Below the pieces are notes generated by a model. That model did no database searches and was not told the DNA's origin. It saw nothing but the letters and a program-made list of their open reading frames with translations. A stretch of 64,000 bases of DNA, from NCBI RefSeq assembly GCF_014397785.1, contig NZ_VZQQ01000004.1, positions 1 to 64,000 of the forward strand, given 5' to 3'. Numbering within the stretch: the stretch's first letter is position 1; each line of letters starts with the position of its first letter. Made by a program: the position numbers and the translations under genes. The stretch comes from Paraburkholderia podalyriae (GTDB taxonomy: Bacteria; Pseudomonadota; Gammaproteobacteria; Burkholderiales; Burkholderiaceae). This document shows positions 26,199 to 35,404 of the stretch, piece after piece.

Positions 26199-27515
26199 TC
26201 AGTCGTCCTTTGCGCCGCCCGCCTGCGTACGAAGCCCACACACCACCCGCACCCGCGCTAGTGCCCTCTCGGCGCCGGGCAACAGGCCGACCAGCTCGAG
26301 GTGAATCAATACGCTGAGCAGCGTCACCGACAACGCCGCTTCGCCGATCACCCGAGCAGACGCCATGCCAATCGCGCCGAAACGCGGCGCGAGAACCAGC
26401 GCCGACGCGAGATTGACCAGCGCCGCGGCGGCGCCGGCAATCGCGAGCACCCGGTCTTTCCTGCGCGGCACGAATACATAGAATGCGACCAGCTCATTGA
26501 AGGCCGCGAACGGGAACATCCATGCGAACACCTGCAATACATGCACACTCGGCTCGAACGCAGCGCCGAGGATCAGCGGCAACACGAAGGGCGAAAGCGT
26601 CAACGCGCCGCACAACACGAGTACGCCGTAGCCGATCAGCAACATGGCGCCGCGCCGCGTCGTGACATGCGCGCCTGCCTTGTCGCCCTGCGCGAGTTGC
26701 CGGGTTATCGTCGGAATAAAGACCTGCGCCGCGGGGGCCATCAGGCCCAGTCCGATCGTCGCGAAACGCTCAGCCGCGCCGAAATAGCCGACCTGCGCGG
26801 GCGTTGAGAACAAGGTCAGCAAATACGTCGACGATGCCGTCAACACGATCGAGCCAGACGAATAGCAGAACAGCATCGTCGAGTTGCGCACGAGCGGCAC
26901 GACGCCGGAAAACCTGAGACGTGGCAAGCCGAGTTGCCATGTCGCCAATCCATACGAAACGATCGACGACGCGATAGCCGCGATCAGCGAACTCGCCAAC
27001 ACCCAAACGGCGTCATCCGGTCCTTTGACGAGCGTCAGCACCAGCGCGAGACTCAGAGCGAAGCCGAACACTTCGATGATGATCGGCGTGCGAAAGTAAT
27101 GCCGCCCCTGATATAGCCAGCCGAGATTCAGCGCCTGCACGATGCCGAGCAAGGTCGCGAGCAGGCCGATCAGCGGCTGCTCCGACAAGACCGGCGAGCT
27201 CCACGTCGCGACGATGCCGATGACCGCGCCGATCGCGGCGAGCACCAGGCGCGCGCTGACATGCAGCGAGTAAATCGCATTGCATTCCCGCGGCGACCGC
27301 GCTTTCGCCATCTCGCGCATGCCGACGAACGTGAAGCCGAAGCTGACGAGCATCCATATCACGTTCGACAGCGACATCGACGCGAGCACCCGCCCATACT
27401 CCGCCACACCCAGCACTCTTCCATAGAACGGCACGACAATGAGGAGGTACACATACCTCAACAGGTAGCCGCCGTACATAAATGCGATTACGTTTGCGCT
27501 CGCTCGTCTATCCAT
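26199..27515 (-). CDS. wzx: Wzx-type polysaccharide flippase
   Basis: Moves undecaprenyl-linked repeat units across the inner membrane. 438 aa, twelve or more membrane segments, with the polysaccharide-synthesis opening (ANVIAFMYGGYLLRYVYLLIVVPFYGRVLGVAEYGRVL). ATG 27515 follows a GGGGGA site and leaves a 16-bp gap from the preceding glycosyltransferase. An in-frame ATG at 27560 would overlap that gene. Confidence 0.9.
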   Translation of the reverse strand: MDRRASANVIAFMYGGYLLRYVYLLIVVPFYGRVLGVAEYGRVLASMSLSNVIWMLVSFGFTFVGMREMAKARSPRECNAIYSLHVSARLVLAAIGAVIGIVATWSSPVLSEQPLIGLLATLLGIVQALNLGWLYQGRHYFRTPIIIEVFGFALSLALVLTLVKGPDDAVWVLASSLIAAIASSIVSYGLATWQLGLPRLRFSGVVPLVRNSTMLFCYSSGSIVLTASSTYLLTLFSTPAQVGYFGAAERFATIGLGLMAPAAQVFIPTITRQLAQGDKAGAHVTTRRGAMLLIGYGVLVLCGALTLSPFVLPLILGAAFEPSVHVLQVFAWMFPFAAFNELVAFYVFVPRRKDRVLAIAGAAAALVNLASALVLAPRFGAIGMASARVIGEAALSVTLLSVLIHLELVGLLPGAERALARVRVVCGLRTQAGGAKDD

Positions 27516-27531
27516 GCCGTCCCCCTTCGCC

Positions 27532-28542
27532 TCAGCGTCCTGCGACACGATGGCGCGCAAGCGGGTTCGCGATATAACGCACCGCGAAATCCGACAGCGG
27601 CGAGTAAGGCACGAGACATAGACTCGACAGTACGAGCGTGCCGAGCTTCTTCTTCAGGCTCCAGAACGGATTCGCGATGATCGTATGCAGATAGTTGCGC
27701 GAATCGAGCAGCATCCAATGCCAACGCCTGAAAAGCGTGGCGCGATAAACGGAAGAGCAGAACCTCGCTTTCTCGTGCGAGAAGTCGAGAAATGTCGCCG
27801 GTAGTTCGATGTCGAGCCGGACGTTGGCAATGTTGCGCAGGATGGCCCAGCGCATGTTGAACGCGCGCGGCGCTTTGGTCAGTTGTTCCGAGTTCGCGAA
27901 CGACACGGATTCACTGCCCGCGTTATGCACCCGGTAGCCGCCTAGCGACTTCGGCACGGTCGCGACAGGTCCAGTCAGCGCGACGCCATAAATTGCGTAA
28001 AAGTCCGCGCCATAGCGATTCACGCCCTCTTCGGGGACCGGGAAGATCTGCTTGAGCGCACTCACCCGGTAAGCATTGCCGGAGGCGGGCGGCGACGGAT
28101 AAAGCCAACCGCGGCGCAACAGCCTGCCGCAGTCGTGTGGCGGCTCGCTATGCGGCACGTAGGCCCCCGTCAATGCACCTTCGTGGTCCATCACGTCGAG
28201 CCGGAATTGCACCTTGGCCCACTCGCCGTCCTCGAAAAAGCGCATCACTTCGGTGACTGCGGAGGGGTACAGCACGTCGTCGGAATCGAGAAAGATCACA
28301 TACCCGGTGGTGAGCGACGCGATTGCGCAGTTGTAGGCGGATACCTGTCCGCCATTCTTCTTGCACAGCGGCAGCACGCGATCGCCATAGCTTGCGATGA
28401 TTTCGCGTGAAGCGTCGGTCGAGCCATCGTCGACGACCATCACCGTGGTCGCCGGATAGTCCTGCGCGAGCGCCGAGTCGATGGCCGCAGCCAGATAGCG
28501 CTCGTAGTTGTAATTGCAAATCGCAATGGTGACCTGTTTCAT
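27532..28542 (-). CDS. GT2-family glycosyltransferase
   Basis: Cytoplasmic GT-A fold transferase, 336 aa. N-terminal VTIAICNYNYERYLAAAIDS, then VVDDGSTD and the DXD-type metal site FLDSDDVLYP around residue 88-95. The acceptor half ends in a basic, weakly hydrophobic C-terminus (SLKKKLGTLVLSSLCLVPYSP), perhaps membrane-associated. It lies in the exopolysaccharide operon between the glycosidase and wzx. Confidence 0.9.
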   Translation of the reverse strand: MKQVTIAICNYNYERYLAAAIDSALAQDYPATTVMVVDDGSTDASREIIASYGDRVLPLCKKNGGQVSAYNCAIASLTTGYVIFLDSDDVLYPSAVTEVMRFFEDGEWAKVQFRLDVMDHEGALTGAYVPHSEPPHDCGRLLRRGWLYPSPPASGNAYRVSALKQIFPVPEEGVNRYGADFYAIYGVALTGPVATVPKSLGGYRVHNAGSESVSFANSEQLTKAPRAFNMRWAILRNIANVRLDIELPATFLDFSHEKARFCSSVYRATLFRRWHWMLLDSRNYLHTIIANPFWSLKKKLGTLVLSSLCLVPYSPLSDFAVRYIANPLARHRVAGR

Positions 28543-28611
28543 GATGTGTCAACGCTATCCATCAGGTTCGATCCGCCGGCTCCCGGCGGCCGTCAAGCTC
28601 GCGAAATATCG

Positions 28612-30093
28612 CTATGCCACTCCCTGCGTCACACGACGTACCACCAGATAAGCCAGATGTTTGGGCGGATTGTTACCTGCGCCGTTCACCTGGTCGGGTA
28701 CCTTGAATCGCACGTTCATCAAATCGTTGTCCCAATTCAATACAACATTGCCCGATGTGCTCGCCTCGCCGCTCAGCGCGTCGATGAAATCGGCCTGTAC
28801 CGCGCGCGCGCGCAGCGCTTGCAGCCCGCCGATGGAAATGTTCTGCCAGCCCGCGCTGCTGCTCACCTGCATCACGAGGTCGCTGCCGGAAAGCAAGGCA
28901 TTCGCAGTAACCCCCGGGGCGCACTGCAGCGGCTTCGAAAAACTCGCCAGATGCCCACCCGCGGTTTGATGCAACACGATCAAGCTTCGACCGGAAACGT
29001 TGTAGGTTCGTTCAGGCGGACCGGGATGCGTGAGGCGAAACGGTTCATAGCCGTCCCAGTGATAGATCATCGACACGTACTTGTCCGGATCGTCCCAATT
29101 CCTGCCGAGCGCCCACACCGCGAAATCGAAGAAATAGCGCGGCAAATAGTGCGGGTCTTTGATGTACTCGTTGCCAATCTCCGTTTGCCAGATGCCGCGC
29201 GCGGGACCGTTCTTCACGTATTGCTGATACAGCGATTCCATATCGGCGACCGGCAGATAATGCGTGTCGATGTAGTCGACCCAGTCGAGCATGCGCTCTT
29301 TCAATATGGGGCTGCGGTATTCGAGCCAGCGGCGGAAGTTGTCGAGTCCGCCCTGATCCGGCCAGCCGCCATAGACCACATACGAGCGATAACTGCGAAT
29401 GATGCGTGCCGCCGGAATATGAACGCGCTCGACGTAATCCTGCATCGCGCGTTCGTACGGTTTCGAGCGCTTTTCGTCCTTGCTGAACTCCGGGCCGTGC
29501 CAGAACACGGACTGCGGCAAGCCGCCGGACAACTTGCCGGCCGCCTCGTTCCAGATCTGGAAATAGCGCAGGTTATAAGGCGGCGCAGAATACTTGCGGA
29601 CCACCGCGTCGACATACCGCTTCCACGCGCCCACATCGACCGGTGCCGAATTGCTGTCGCCCGGCACACTCGCATTCCATCTCGGCGTAAAGCCGAGCAG
29701 CAGCAGCGAACCGATTCCATTGCGTTCGTTTCGCAACAGTGCCGGCGGCAGATCGCCATTGAACGCCGAGCCCGTTTTGTCGATGCGCATCGCCTCGCCG
29801 GGCCCATGAGGCTGACCGGGGCCGACCGTGTCGCGCCCCCAACTGATGCCCATCGCTCGCCACATCTCGATGTCAGCGGCCGATCCGGCCCAGCCGTTCG
29901 CGCCGATCAGATCGGTGATCATGCGGGCGCGCGCGTTGGCGGGCGCTGCGTCCCGTACCAATGCGACAGCGGGCCTGAGATTCGACAACGGCCCGGCCGC
30001 ACCCGCCGCCAACGCGGCGAGTGTGCGCAATGCACGTCTTCTGCCAGCACGGGTCTTCATGCGATCCATGTTCGTACTCATGTTCGTGCTCAC
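28612..30093 (-). CDS. Tat-exported clan GH-A glycoside hydrolase of the exopolysaccharide cluster (GH39-like)
   Basis: Up to 493 aa with a twin-arginine-type signal (GRRRALRTLAALAAGAAG). Catalytic pattern of clan GH-A: acid/base Glu183 in YFQIWNEAAG and nucleophile Glu304 in IWQTEIGNEY. A C-terminal beta-rich domain follows (about 370-493). The start is ambiguous because a 12-bp unit repeats (GTG at 30093, ATG at 30081, 30069, 30060, all in frame). It starts 7 bp after the GT4 gene. Such hydrolases in exopolysaccharide operons can trim or edit the polymer in the periplasm. Substrate unknown. Confidence 0.75.
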   Translation of the reverse strand: MSTNMSTNMDRMKTRAGRRRALRTLAALAAGAAGPLSNLRPAVALVRDAAPANARARMITDLIGANGWAGSAADIEMWRAMGISWGRDTVGPGQPHGPGEAMRIDKTGSAFNGDLPPALLRNERNGIGSLLLLGFTPRWNASVPGDSNSAPVDVGAWKRYVDAVVRKYSAPPYNLRYFQIWNEAAGKLSGGLPQSVFWHGPEFSKDEKRSKPYERAMQDYVERVHIPAARIIRSYRSYVVYGGWPDQGGLDNFRRWLEYRSPILKERMLDWVDYIDTHYLPVADMESLYQQYVKNGPARGIWQTEIGNEYIKDPHYLPRYFFDFAVWALGRNWDDPDKYVSMIYHWDGYEPFRLTHPGPPERTYNVSGRSLIVLHQTAGGHLASFSKPLQCAPGVTANALLSGSDLVMQVSSSAGWQNISIGGLQALRARAVQADFIDALSGEASTSGNVVLNWDNDLMNVRFKVPDQVNGAGNNPPKHLAYLVVRRVTQGVA

Positions 30094-30099
30094 CCATCG

Positions 30100-31215
30100 C
30101 TAGCTCGTCGACGCGCGCGGCGTCAGTTCGGACAGCCGTTCGCCGGTCTTGACATCGAGGATGTCGAGCACCGTTTGCGCCGCGCGCTCCCAGCGAAACT
30201 CGCGCGCATGCAGCAGCCCCGCGTTGCGGTAACGTTGACGAAGATCGGCGTCGCTCATCATCTGCGCGATCTTTGCGGCGATGTCGTCCGCAGACGTCGC
30301 GTCGCAGTACATCGCGGCGTCTCCGCAGGCTTCCGGTATCGACGTGCGCGCGGACGCGATCACCGGACAGCCGCAATACATCGCTTCCAGAGGCGGCAAG
30401 CCGAAGCCTTCGTACAACGACGGAAACACGAGGCATCCAGCGTTCTCGTACAGCCCCTTCAGCTCCGCGTCCGACACGAATCCGGCCCACACCACCTGCC
30501 GCGAATGCACCGGATGCTCGACGCCTGCACTGCTGAAGATGCGCGGATACTGTTTTCCCACAATGACGAATTTGACGTCGCTCAGATGCCCGAGCCGCAC
30601 GATCGCATCGAGCACGCCGCGCAGATTCTTTCGCGGGTCGAGACTGCCGACGACCACGCAATAAGCGTCCCTGTTCAATTCGAGCCGTTGCAACACCGAG
30701 GGGTCGGCAACGATACGGTCGAGATGATCTGCGCCGGGTGCCACCACTTTCACACGCGATTCGTCGATCTTCAGATGATGGCAGATACGCATTTTCGAAA
30801 ACGTCGACACCGTAAGAACGATCGGACGCGTGCGGGGCAATAGAGCGAAACAGATGCGATACCAGAGCCGGAATTTCCTCGAGAAGCCTTGCGGCACGTC
30901 AAAGATGGCCATGTCGTGAACCATCACGACCTGATGGTGCTTGAACAGTGGATTCGTATTGCACAAACTCAGCAGTGTGACGCCGCGTGCGGCGATCGGC
31001 AGCGTGATCTGCTCCCACAACGTGCCGCGCAGCCACGGAAAGCGCCGTTGCCGCTTGAGCAATGCGCCCGGCTCGATCGTATTTTGCGGCACGAACACCT
31101 CGGGTTCGTCACCCGGTGCGGCGCGCATCTGCATGGCCCTCGTCAGCTCATACGCAACGCGTTGAACCCCCGTGACGGGCTGCGAAGTAAACTTTCCGTT
31201 GATTGCAAAGGCCAT
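30100..31215 (-). CDS. GT4-family glycosyltransferase
   Basis: 371 aa, starting MAFAINGKFTSQPVTGVQRVAYEL with a GGAGAA site before ATG 31215. The GT-B fold is visible: N-terminal acceptor domain (VVMVHDMAIFDVPQGFS) and C-terminal donor domain with YCVVVGSLDPRKNLRGVLDAI, AGFVSDAELKGLYENAGCLVFPSLYEGFGLPPLEAMYCGCPVI (the EX7E motif). Second gene of the wzc-led operon. Confidence 0.92.
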   Translation of the reverse strand: MAFAINGKFTSQPVTGVQRVAYELTRAMQMRAAPGDEPEVFVPQNTIEPGALLKRQRRFPWLRGTLWEQITLPIAARGVTLLSLCNTNPLFKHHQVVMVHDMAIFDVPQGFSRKFRLWYRICFALLPRTRPIVLTVSTFSKMRICHHLKIDESRVKVVAPGADHLDRIVADPSVLQRLELNRDAYCVVVGSLDPRKNLRGVLDAIVRLGHLSDVKFVIVGKQYPRIFSSAGVEHPVHSRQVVWAGFVSDAELKGLYENAGCLVFPSLYEGFGLPPLEAMYCGCPVIASARTSIPEACGDAAMYCDATSADDIAAKIAQMMSDADLRQRYRNAGLLHAREFRWERAAQTVLDILDVKTGERLSELTPRASTS

Positions 31216-31274
31216 CTGATTCTCCGTTTTACGCCATCGCGAACCCGCGTTACCGCGTTGATGTTCCCCCACGC

Positions 31275-33599
31275 TCAGGCGCGTCGCGGCGCTTGCTGCT
31301 CGACGTCGTTGTTGCCAAAATCGCTGGCATAGTTCGTTTCGTAGCCATAGTTCTTGGTGCTTCGACGCAGCGGAATGCCGTTGAACACCGCGCCCGCAAT
31401 GCGCCCTTCCGCGCGCTCCACCTTTCTGAGCGTGTCGGCGATCTCCTCCTCGCTTTGCATGCCCGAGCGCAACACGAGCAAGGACGCGCCCGCCTCGTTC
31501 GCGACGATCGATGCGTCGGTCACCGCGAGGAAAGGCGGCGTATCGATGATCACCAGATCGAACTGGGTCGACAGCCGCTCCAGTACATCCTTCAGGCGCG
31601 GCCTCATCAACAGCGCGGCGGGGTTCTCCGGGCGCACGCCGCACGACAGGAACGTCAATCCGTCGATAGGAGTCGCGCGCAACGCATTGCGTAGCGGCAA
31701 GCGTTCCGACAGCACTTCCGAAAGACCGCCACGATTGCTCTCGTTGAATAGCGAGGCGAGATGACCGCGCCGCATATCGGCATCGATCAGTACCACGCGC
31801 GAACCGATTTCCGCGTGCAGGATCGCCAGATTCGCGGCGACGAAGCTCTTGCCGGCGGACGGCGTGGGCCCGATGATCATCACGATGTTGTTGCGCGCGT
31901 GCGCGAGATCGCGCGTGAGGGCGGTCCGTACGCTGCGCAGCGCTTCGACCGACGTGTCGTGCGGAAAGCGCGCGGCGAGAATCCTGCTCTGCCCGCCGGC
32001 ATCGAGCTGAATGTCGTGCAGACTTTTCGGCACCGGTGGATGGGCACGCCCGGCCATTGACGGCAGCGATTTGCGCCCCGCTGTCGTCGCATCCCGATCG
32101 AGCAGCAGTTGCTGATGGCTGAACAGAATCTCGCCAAACATCGGCACGCTCAACTCACGCTCGACGTAGCGCGGATCCGTCACGCCGATCATCACGTGGC
32201 GGCGCATGAAGACCAACATGACACCGGACACGATACCGAGTACCAGGCCACCGCCGAGCACGAGAATCGGCTGCGGCCTGACCGGCATATGCGGTCTCAT
32301 CGCCTGGTCGAGAATGTGCGCGCCACCCGTCGTGCTGGCGCGGCGCACCTGCAATTGCTCGGCTTTCTGCACCATGCCGAGATAAACCGTTTCCGCAACC
32401 TTCTGCGCACGGATCAGATCGACGCTCGCGCGCTCCGACGCCGGCATGCCGTTGAAATGGTCGGAGAATTTCGCTTTCGCTTCTTTCAACTGCGTCAGTT
32501 GCTCGTCGACGTTCTGCACCCAGCGGCTCTGTTCGGTGTAGCGCTCGAGCAATTGCGTGCGCTGCAATTGCAGCGCCGCGATCTGCTTGTCGAGATCCAG
32601 ACCGCCCTGCAAATAGGCTTGCGCCTCGTTGGTCGGCTGCATCGATTGCGCGTTCGAGCGGAAGTTCTTCAGCGCTTCCTCGGCTTTTCGCAGATCGCCG
32701 AGTAGGCGCGGAAGCTCACCGTTAATGAACGCGAGCGTCTGCGTGTCGTTCGATTGCCGGCTCGCCACCGCGTATGCGAGGTATTGCTCTCCCAATGCAT
32801 TGGCGACGGCCGCGGCTTTGTCCGGACTCTTGTCGCGGTACTGTATCTGCAGCAGCCCCGAGTCCTTCACCTTGTCGCCTATCTTGACGAGACCCGTGAA
32901 GCGCTTGATGGCATCCAGTTCGTTCCAGCGGATCACTTCGAACTTCGTGCCCGGCCGCGCGTCGAGTTCCTTCACGAGCATCGACACGCCGTTCTGCTTG
33001 ACCGGCATGCCGACCACGCCTGTCGCCAGCAACTCGCCGGACGGGGCGTGCAATTCGTAGGCGCCGTGCTCGAGCGCGGTCAAGGTCAGCTTCTCCTCCT
33101 CGAGTTCGCGCGGTACGTCGAGCGCGGCGATCTGCACACGCTCGCCGCCCCATGCATACGATTTCAGCCCGAGCCACGGCGCAGAAGGCTGTCCTGGCGT
33201 AGCGAATTTTTCGGCAATGTCGCCGAGCACCGGAAGCTTGTGCGGCTTCACCGAAATGTCGAAACGGAACTGGTCGATGACCGGCTGCAAAACCGACCGG
33301 CTTTCCATGACCGCCATTTCGGTGACAGACGACGGCGCCGGCGGCGGCATCAGTTCCTGGTTTTGCAACGCGAGTCCGAGCGCGTTCGGTTCAGGCGGGT
33401 CCACGCGGACGATTACGTCGGCGGAATAGATAGGTGTGGCAATCATAAGATACGCGACAGCGAGCGTAAGGACGACGACCGTCGTCACCACGATCTCCCA
33501 GATGTGGTCGCGCATTAACGTGAGCATCCCGCTGGCAGTCAGCTGTCTGCGCTCGGTATCAGCAGCGGGATAGAGCGAGTTTTGCGGATAGTAATCCAC
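31275..33599 (-). CDS. wzc: Wzc/BceF-type polysaccharide co-polymerase and tyrosine autokinase
   Basis: 774 aa from GTG 33599 (VDYYPQNSLYPAADTE; AAGGA upstream). The first membrane segment is IVVTTVVVLTLAVAYLMIA. A large periplasmic Wzz/coiled-coil domain spans about 65-440, with the second segment at ILVLGGGLVLGIVSGVMLVF. The cytoplasmic BY-kinase has Walker A GPTPSAGKS, Walker A' VVLIDADMRRG and Walker B DLVIIDTPP. A short C-terminal tyrosine cluster (NYGYETNY) is the autophosphorylation tail. It controls chain length and export. First gene of the minus-strand operon; no Wza exporter or Wzb phosphatase precedes it. Confidence 0.93.
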   Translation of the reverse strand: MDYYPQNSLYPAADTERRQLTASGMLTLMRDHIWEIVVTTVVVLTLAVAYLMIATPIYSADVIVRVDPPEPNALGLALQNQELMPPPAPSSVTEMAVMESRSVLQPVIDQFRFDISVKPHKLPVLGDIAEKFATPGQPSAPWLGLKSYAWGGERVQIAALDVPRELEEEKLTLTALEHGAYELHAPSGELLATGVVGMPVKQNGVSMLVKELDARPGTKFEVIRWNELDAIKRFTGLVKIGDKVKDSGLLQIQYRDKSPDKAAAVANALGEQYLAYAVASRQSNDTQTLAFINGELPRLLGDLRKAEEALKNFRSNAQSMQPTNEAQAYLQGGLDLDKQIAALQLQRTQLLERYTEQSRWVQNVDEQLTQLKEAKAKFSDHFNGMPASERASVDLIRAQKVAETVYLGMVQKAEQLQVRRASTTGGAHILDQAMRPHMPVRPQPILVLGGGLVLGIVSGVMLVFMRRHVMIGVTDPRYVERELSVPMFGEILFSHQQLLLDRDATTAGRKSLPSMAGRAHPPVPKSLHDIQLDAGGQSRILAARFPHDTSVEALRSVRTALTRDLAHARNNIVMIIGPTPSAGKSFVAANLAILHAEIGSRVVLIDADMRRGHLASLFNESNRGGLSEVLSERLPLRNALRATPIDGLTFLSCGVRPENPAALLMRPRLKDVLERLSTQFDLVIIDTPPFLAVTDASIVANEAGASLLVLRSGMQSEEEIADTLRKVERAEGRIAGAVFNGIPLRRSTKNYGYETNYASDFGNNDVEQQAPRRA

Positions 33600-34373
33600 C
33601 GGTCTGATCCTTGCAGGTTGATGAAACAAAACGATCGGAGATCGCCTTGCGTCGCCACGTCGTCGCCGTTTATGCCGCCGGCCGGATAGGCCCTCGATTG
33701 GCTGGCAGCACGGCGAAGCGACGTGCTGTGTCGGGTTAGGTCGGGGAGCCGTGTTCGGGGACCTCTCGAACCACGGAAGGCTACACACCTATTGCTTATC
33801 CACCGCGGCATTGCCGATTGTTCTTCTCACGAATCAGGGAACGCGAAGCCCGCCATTCACGTAATCCGCGATTGACAATTTCTCTCTCGATGTTGCGGTG
33901 AAGCATAGTCCGCAAAGGATCAAGGCATTCGCCGGCGGCCCAAAGTAAGGTGCTATTGGCCGATAACGCGGAGCCTTTTACAAATGAAACAGAAGCCAGA
34001 AAGGCTTGTTGCGATCTGCAATTGCTGTAACAGAGTTATACGGCAAGCACCGTTCATCGCGACAGAACGCGAATTGCACGGTCTATGTGCGAGAAATGAC
34101 GCCGTTATCCCGCTAATCGCGCCGAAACCATGCCACTCGGCGCATTCCGTTGATCCCGGTTGATTTCGCTTGCAAGAATCGCGCTAATCGATCGGGAAAA
34201 AAATGCCGCGCAACGTTAATTGGTAGCACGCATTTCAGCGAATAGCGAGGTAATAATTTCTGCGATCCTGTCGATTACGCCAAAACACCCACGCATGCCG
34301 GCCAAGCTCGTCTCGCCCAATTCGATGCGCTAATCTCAATGCGTAGATTTTCCTGACTGGAGAAGCTCGCGTG
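33600..34373. promoter_or_regulatory. long regulatory region between wzc and the AraC-type regulator
   Basis: About 770 bp without a supported gene, lower in GC than its surroundings. A 7-bp inverted repeat (CAGCACG/CGTGCTG, 33706-33728) lies in the presumed wzc leader. Divergent promoters for the exopolysaccharide operon and the regulator gene must lie here. Neither a sigma-54 site nor an ops element was recognised. Confidence 0.5.
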
Positions 34374-35345
34374 ATGAAGCACATTGGTCTATTCGTCTTT
34401 CAGGATTGTTCGATGGCAAGTACCGGCGCGATCGGCGACGCGTTCCGGCTTGCCAATGAGTGCAAGAGAACGGCTGGCGAAGAGGCGCCATACCGGTTTA
34501 CCGTGGTATCCGACGGCGGCGGTCTCGTGACCAGTTCCTCTGGCATATCGATCTGGACGCAAGGACTCGAACGGTACTGTCTCGCCGATTTCCACGCGTT
34601 CTTCGTCGCGTGCCGCGACGTCACCGAAGTCGCGGAATCCAACGACCGCTTTCTATCGTGGATCTCGCTGCAAGGATCGATCGCATCGTTCGGCATGCAA
34701 CAGGGCGCCAATCTGGCGGTCGTCTGCAACGATCCGCTGCAATCGATCGTGCCGATCTTTCTGTTCGATGACAGCGGTGACGCCGCGCGCACGCAAAGCA
34801 ATGTGACGCCGACCGATCTTGCGCTTGCGCAGATCGAACGCGACATCAATACCGATACCGCCCGCAAGATCGGCCGCGTCCTGCAAACCGGCTACGCCGA
34901 GAAAAGCCGCTCGGAGTTCGACGACGTCAACATCACGACGACGACGGAGAAGATTCGCGAATCGGCGCGCTGGATAAAGGAGAACTACAGCAAGGCAATT
35001 TCGGTTGCGCAGGCCGCCGAATCGGTTGCAATGAGCAAGCGCAACTTCCAGCGCCGCTTTAAATGCGAGTTCGGCATGACGCCGCTCGAATATCTGCTGC
35101 GCACACGCTTCGAGATCGTTCGCTCGATGCTGAAGAACACCGATTTGCCGGTCGACAAGATCGCGCGCCGCTGCGGAATGGGCGACGGCAATCGGCTCGG
35201 GCGGCTATTCAAGGAGCGCTATGGCATGTCGCCGACGCAATTCCGCGCGCAACAGCATGTCGATGCGGAGGACCGCTGGCTGACGCCGGAGGAAAGCTGG
35301 AGCGCCGCGACCGAGATGTTGCGGCAGGCACCGCTGACACTTTGA
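34374..35345 (+). CDS. GlxA-like AraC-family regulator with DJ-1/PfpI domain
   Basis: 323 aa. N-terminal DJ-1/PfpI-like domain (about 1-165, MKHIGLFVFQDCSMASTGAIGDAF), which in this family senses rather than catalyses. C-terminal AraC double helix-turn-helix (about 205-300, AAESVAMSKRNFQRRFKCEFGMTPLEYLLRTR and VDKIARRCGMGDGNRLGRLFKERYGMSPTQFR). Start GTG 34371 or ATG 34374, both near a GGAGAAG site. It is divergent from the wzc operon and upstream of the TupA-like gene. A role in controlling the exopolysaccharide genes is inference from position. Confidence 0.88.
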   Translation: MKHIGLFVFQDCSMASTGAIGDAFRLANECKRTAGEEAPYRFTVVSDGGGLVTSSSGISIWTQGLERYCLADFHAFFVACRDVTEVAESNDRFLSWISLQGSIASFGMQQGANLAVVCNDPLQSIVPIFLFDDSGDAARTQSNVTPTDLALAQIERDINTDTARKIGRVLQTGYAEKSRSEFDDVNITTTTEKIRESARWIKENYSKAISVAQAAESVAMSKRNFQRRFKCEFGMTPLEYLLRTRFEIVRSMLKNTDLPVDKIARRCGMGDGNRLGRLFKERYGMSPTQFRAQQHVDAEDRWLTPEESWSAATEMLRQAPLTL

Positions 35346-35404
35346 TTTCGATTCCCTGTTACTCCGAGGACGATTCGTCGACTCGACCGCAAAGGGATTA
35401 GAAC

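Noticed and set aside
28546..30843. 765-codon open frame on the plus strand
   Set aside because: Antisense to the glycosidase and GT4 genes; composition typical of a shadow frame.
33600..33788. Longer N-terminus for Wzc from an ATG at 33788
   Set aside because: The extension has no family match; the GTG at 33599 has a ribosome site and gives the standard Wzc length.
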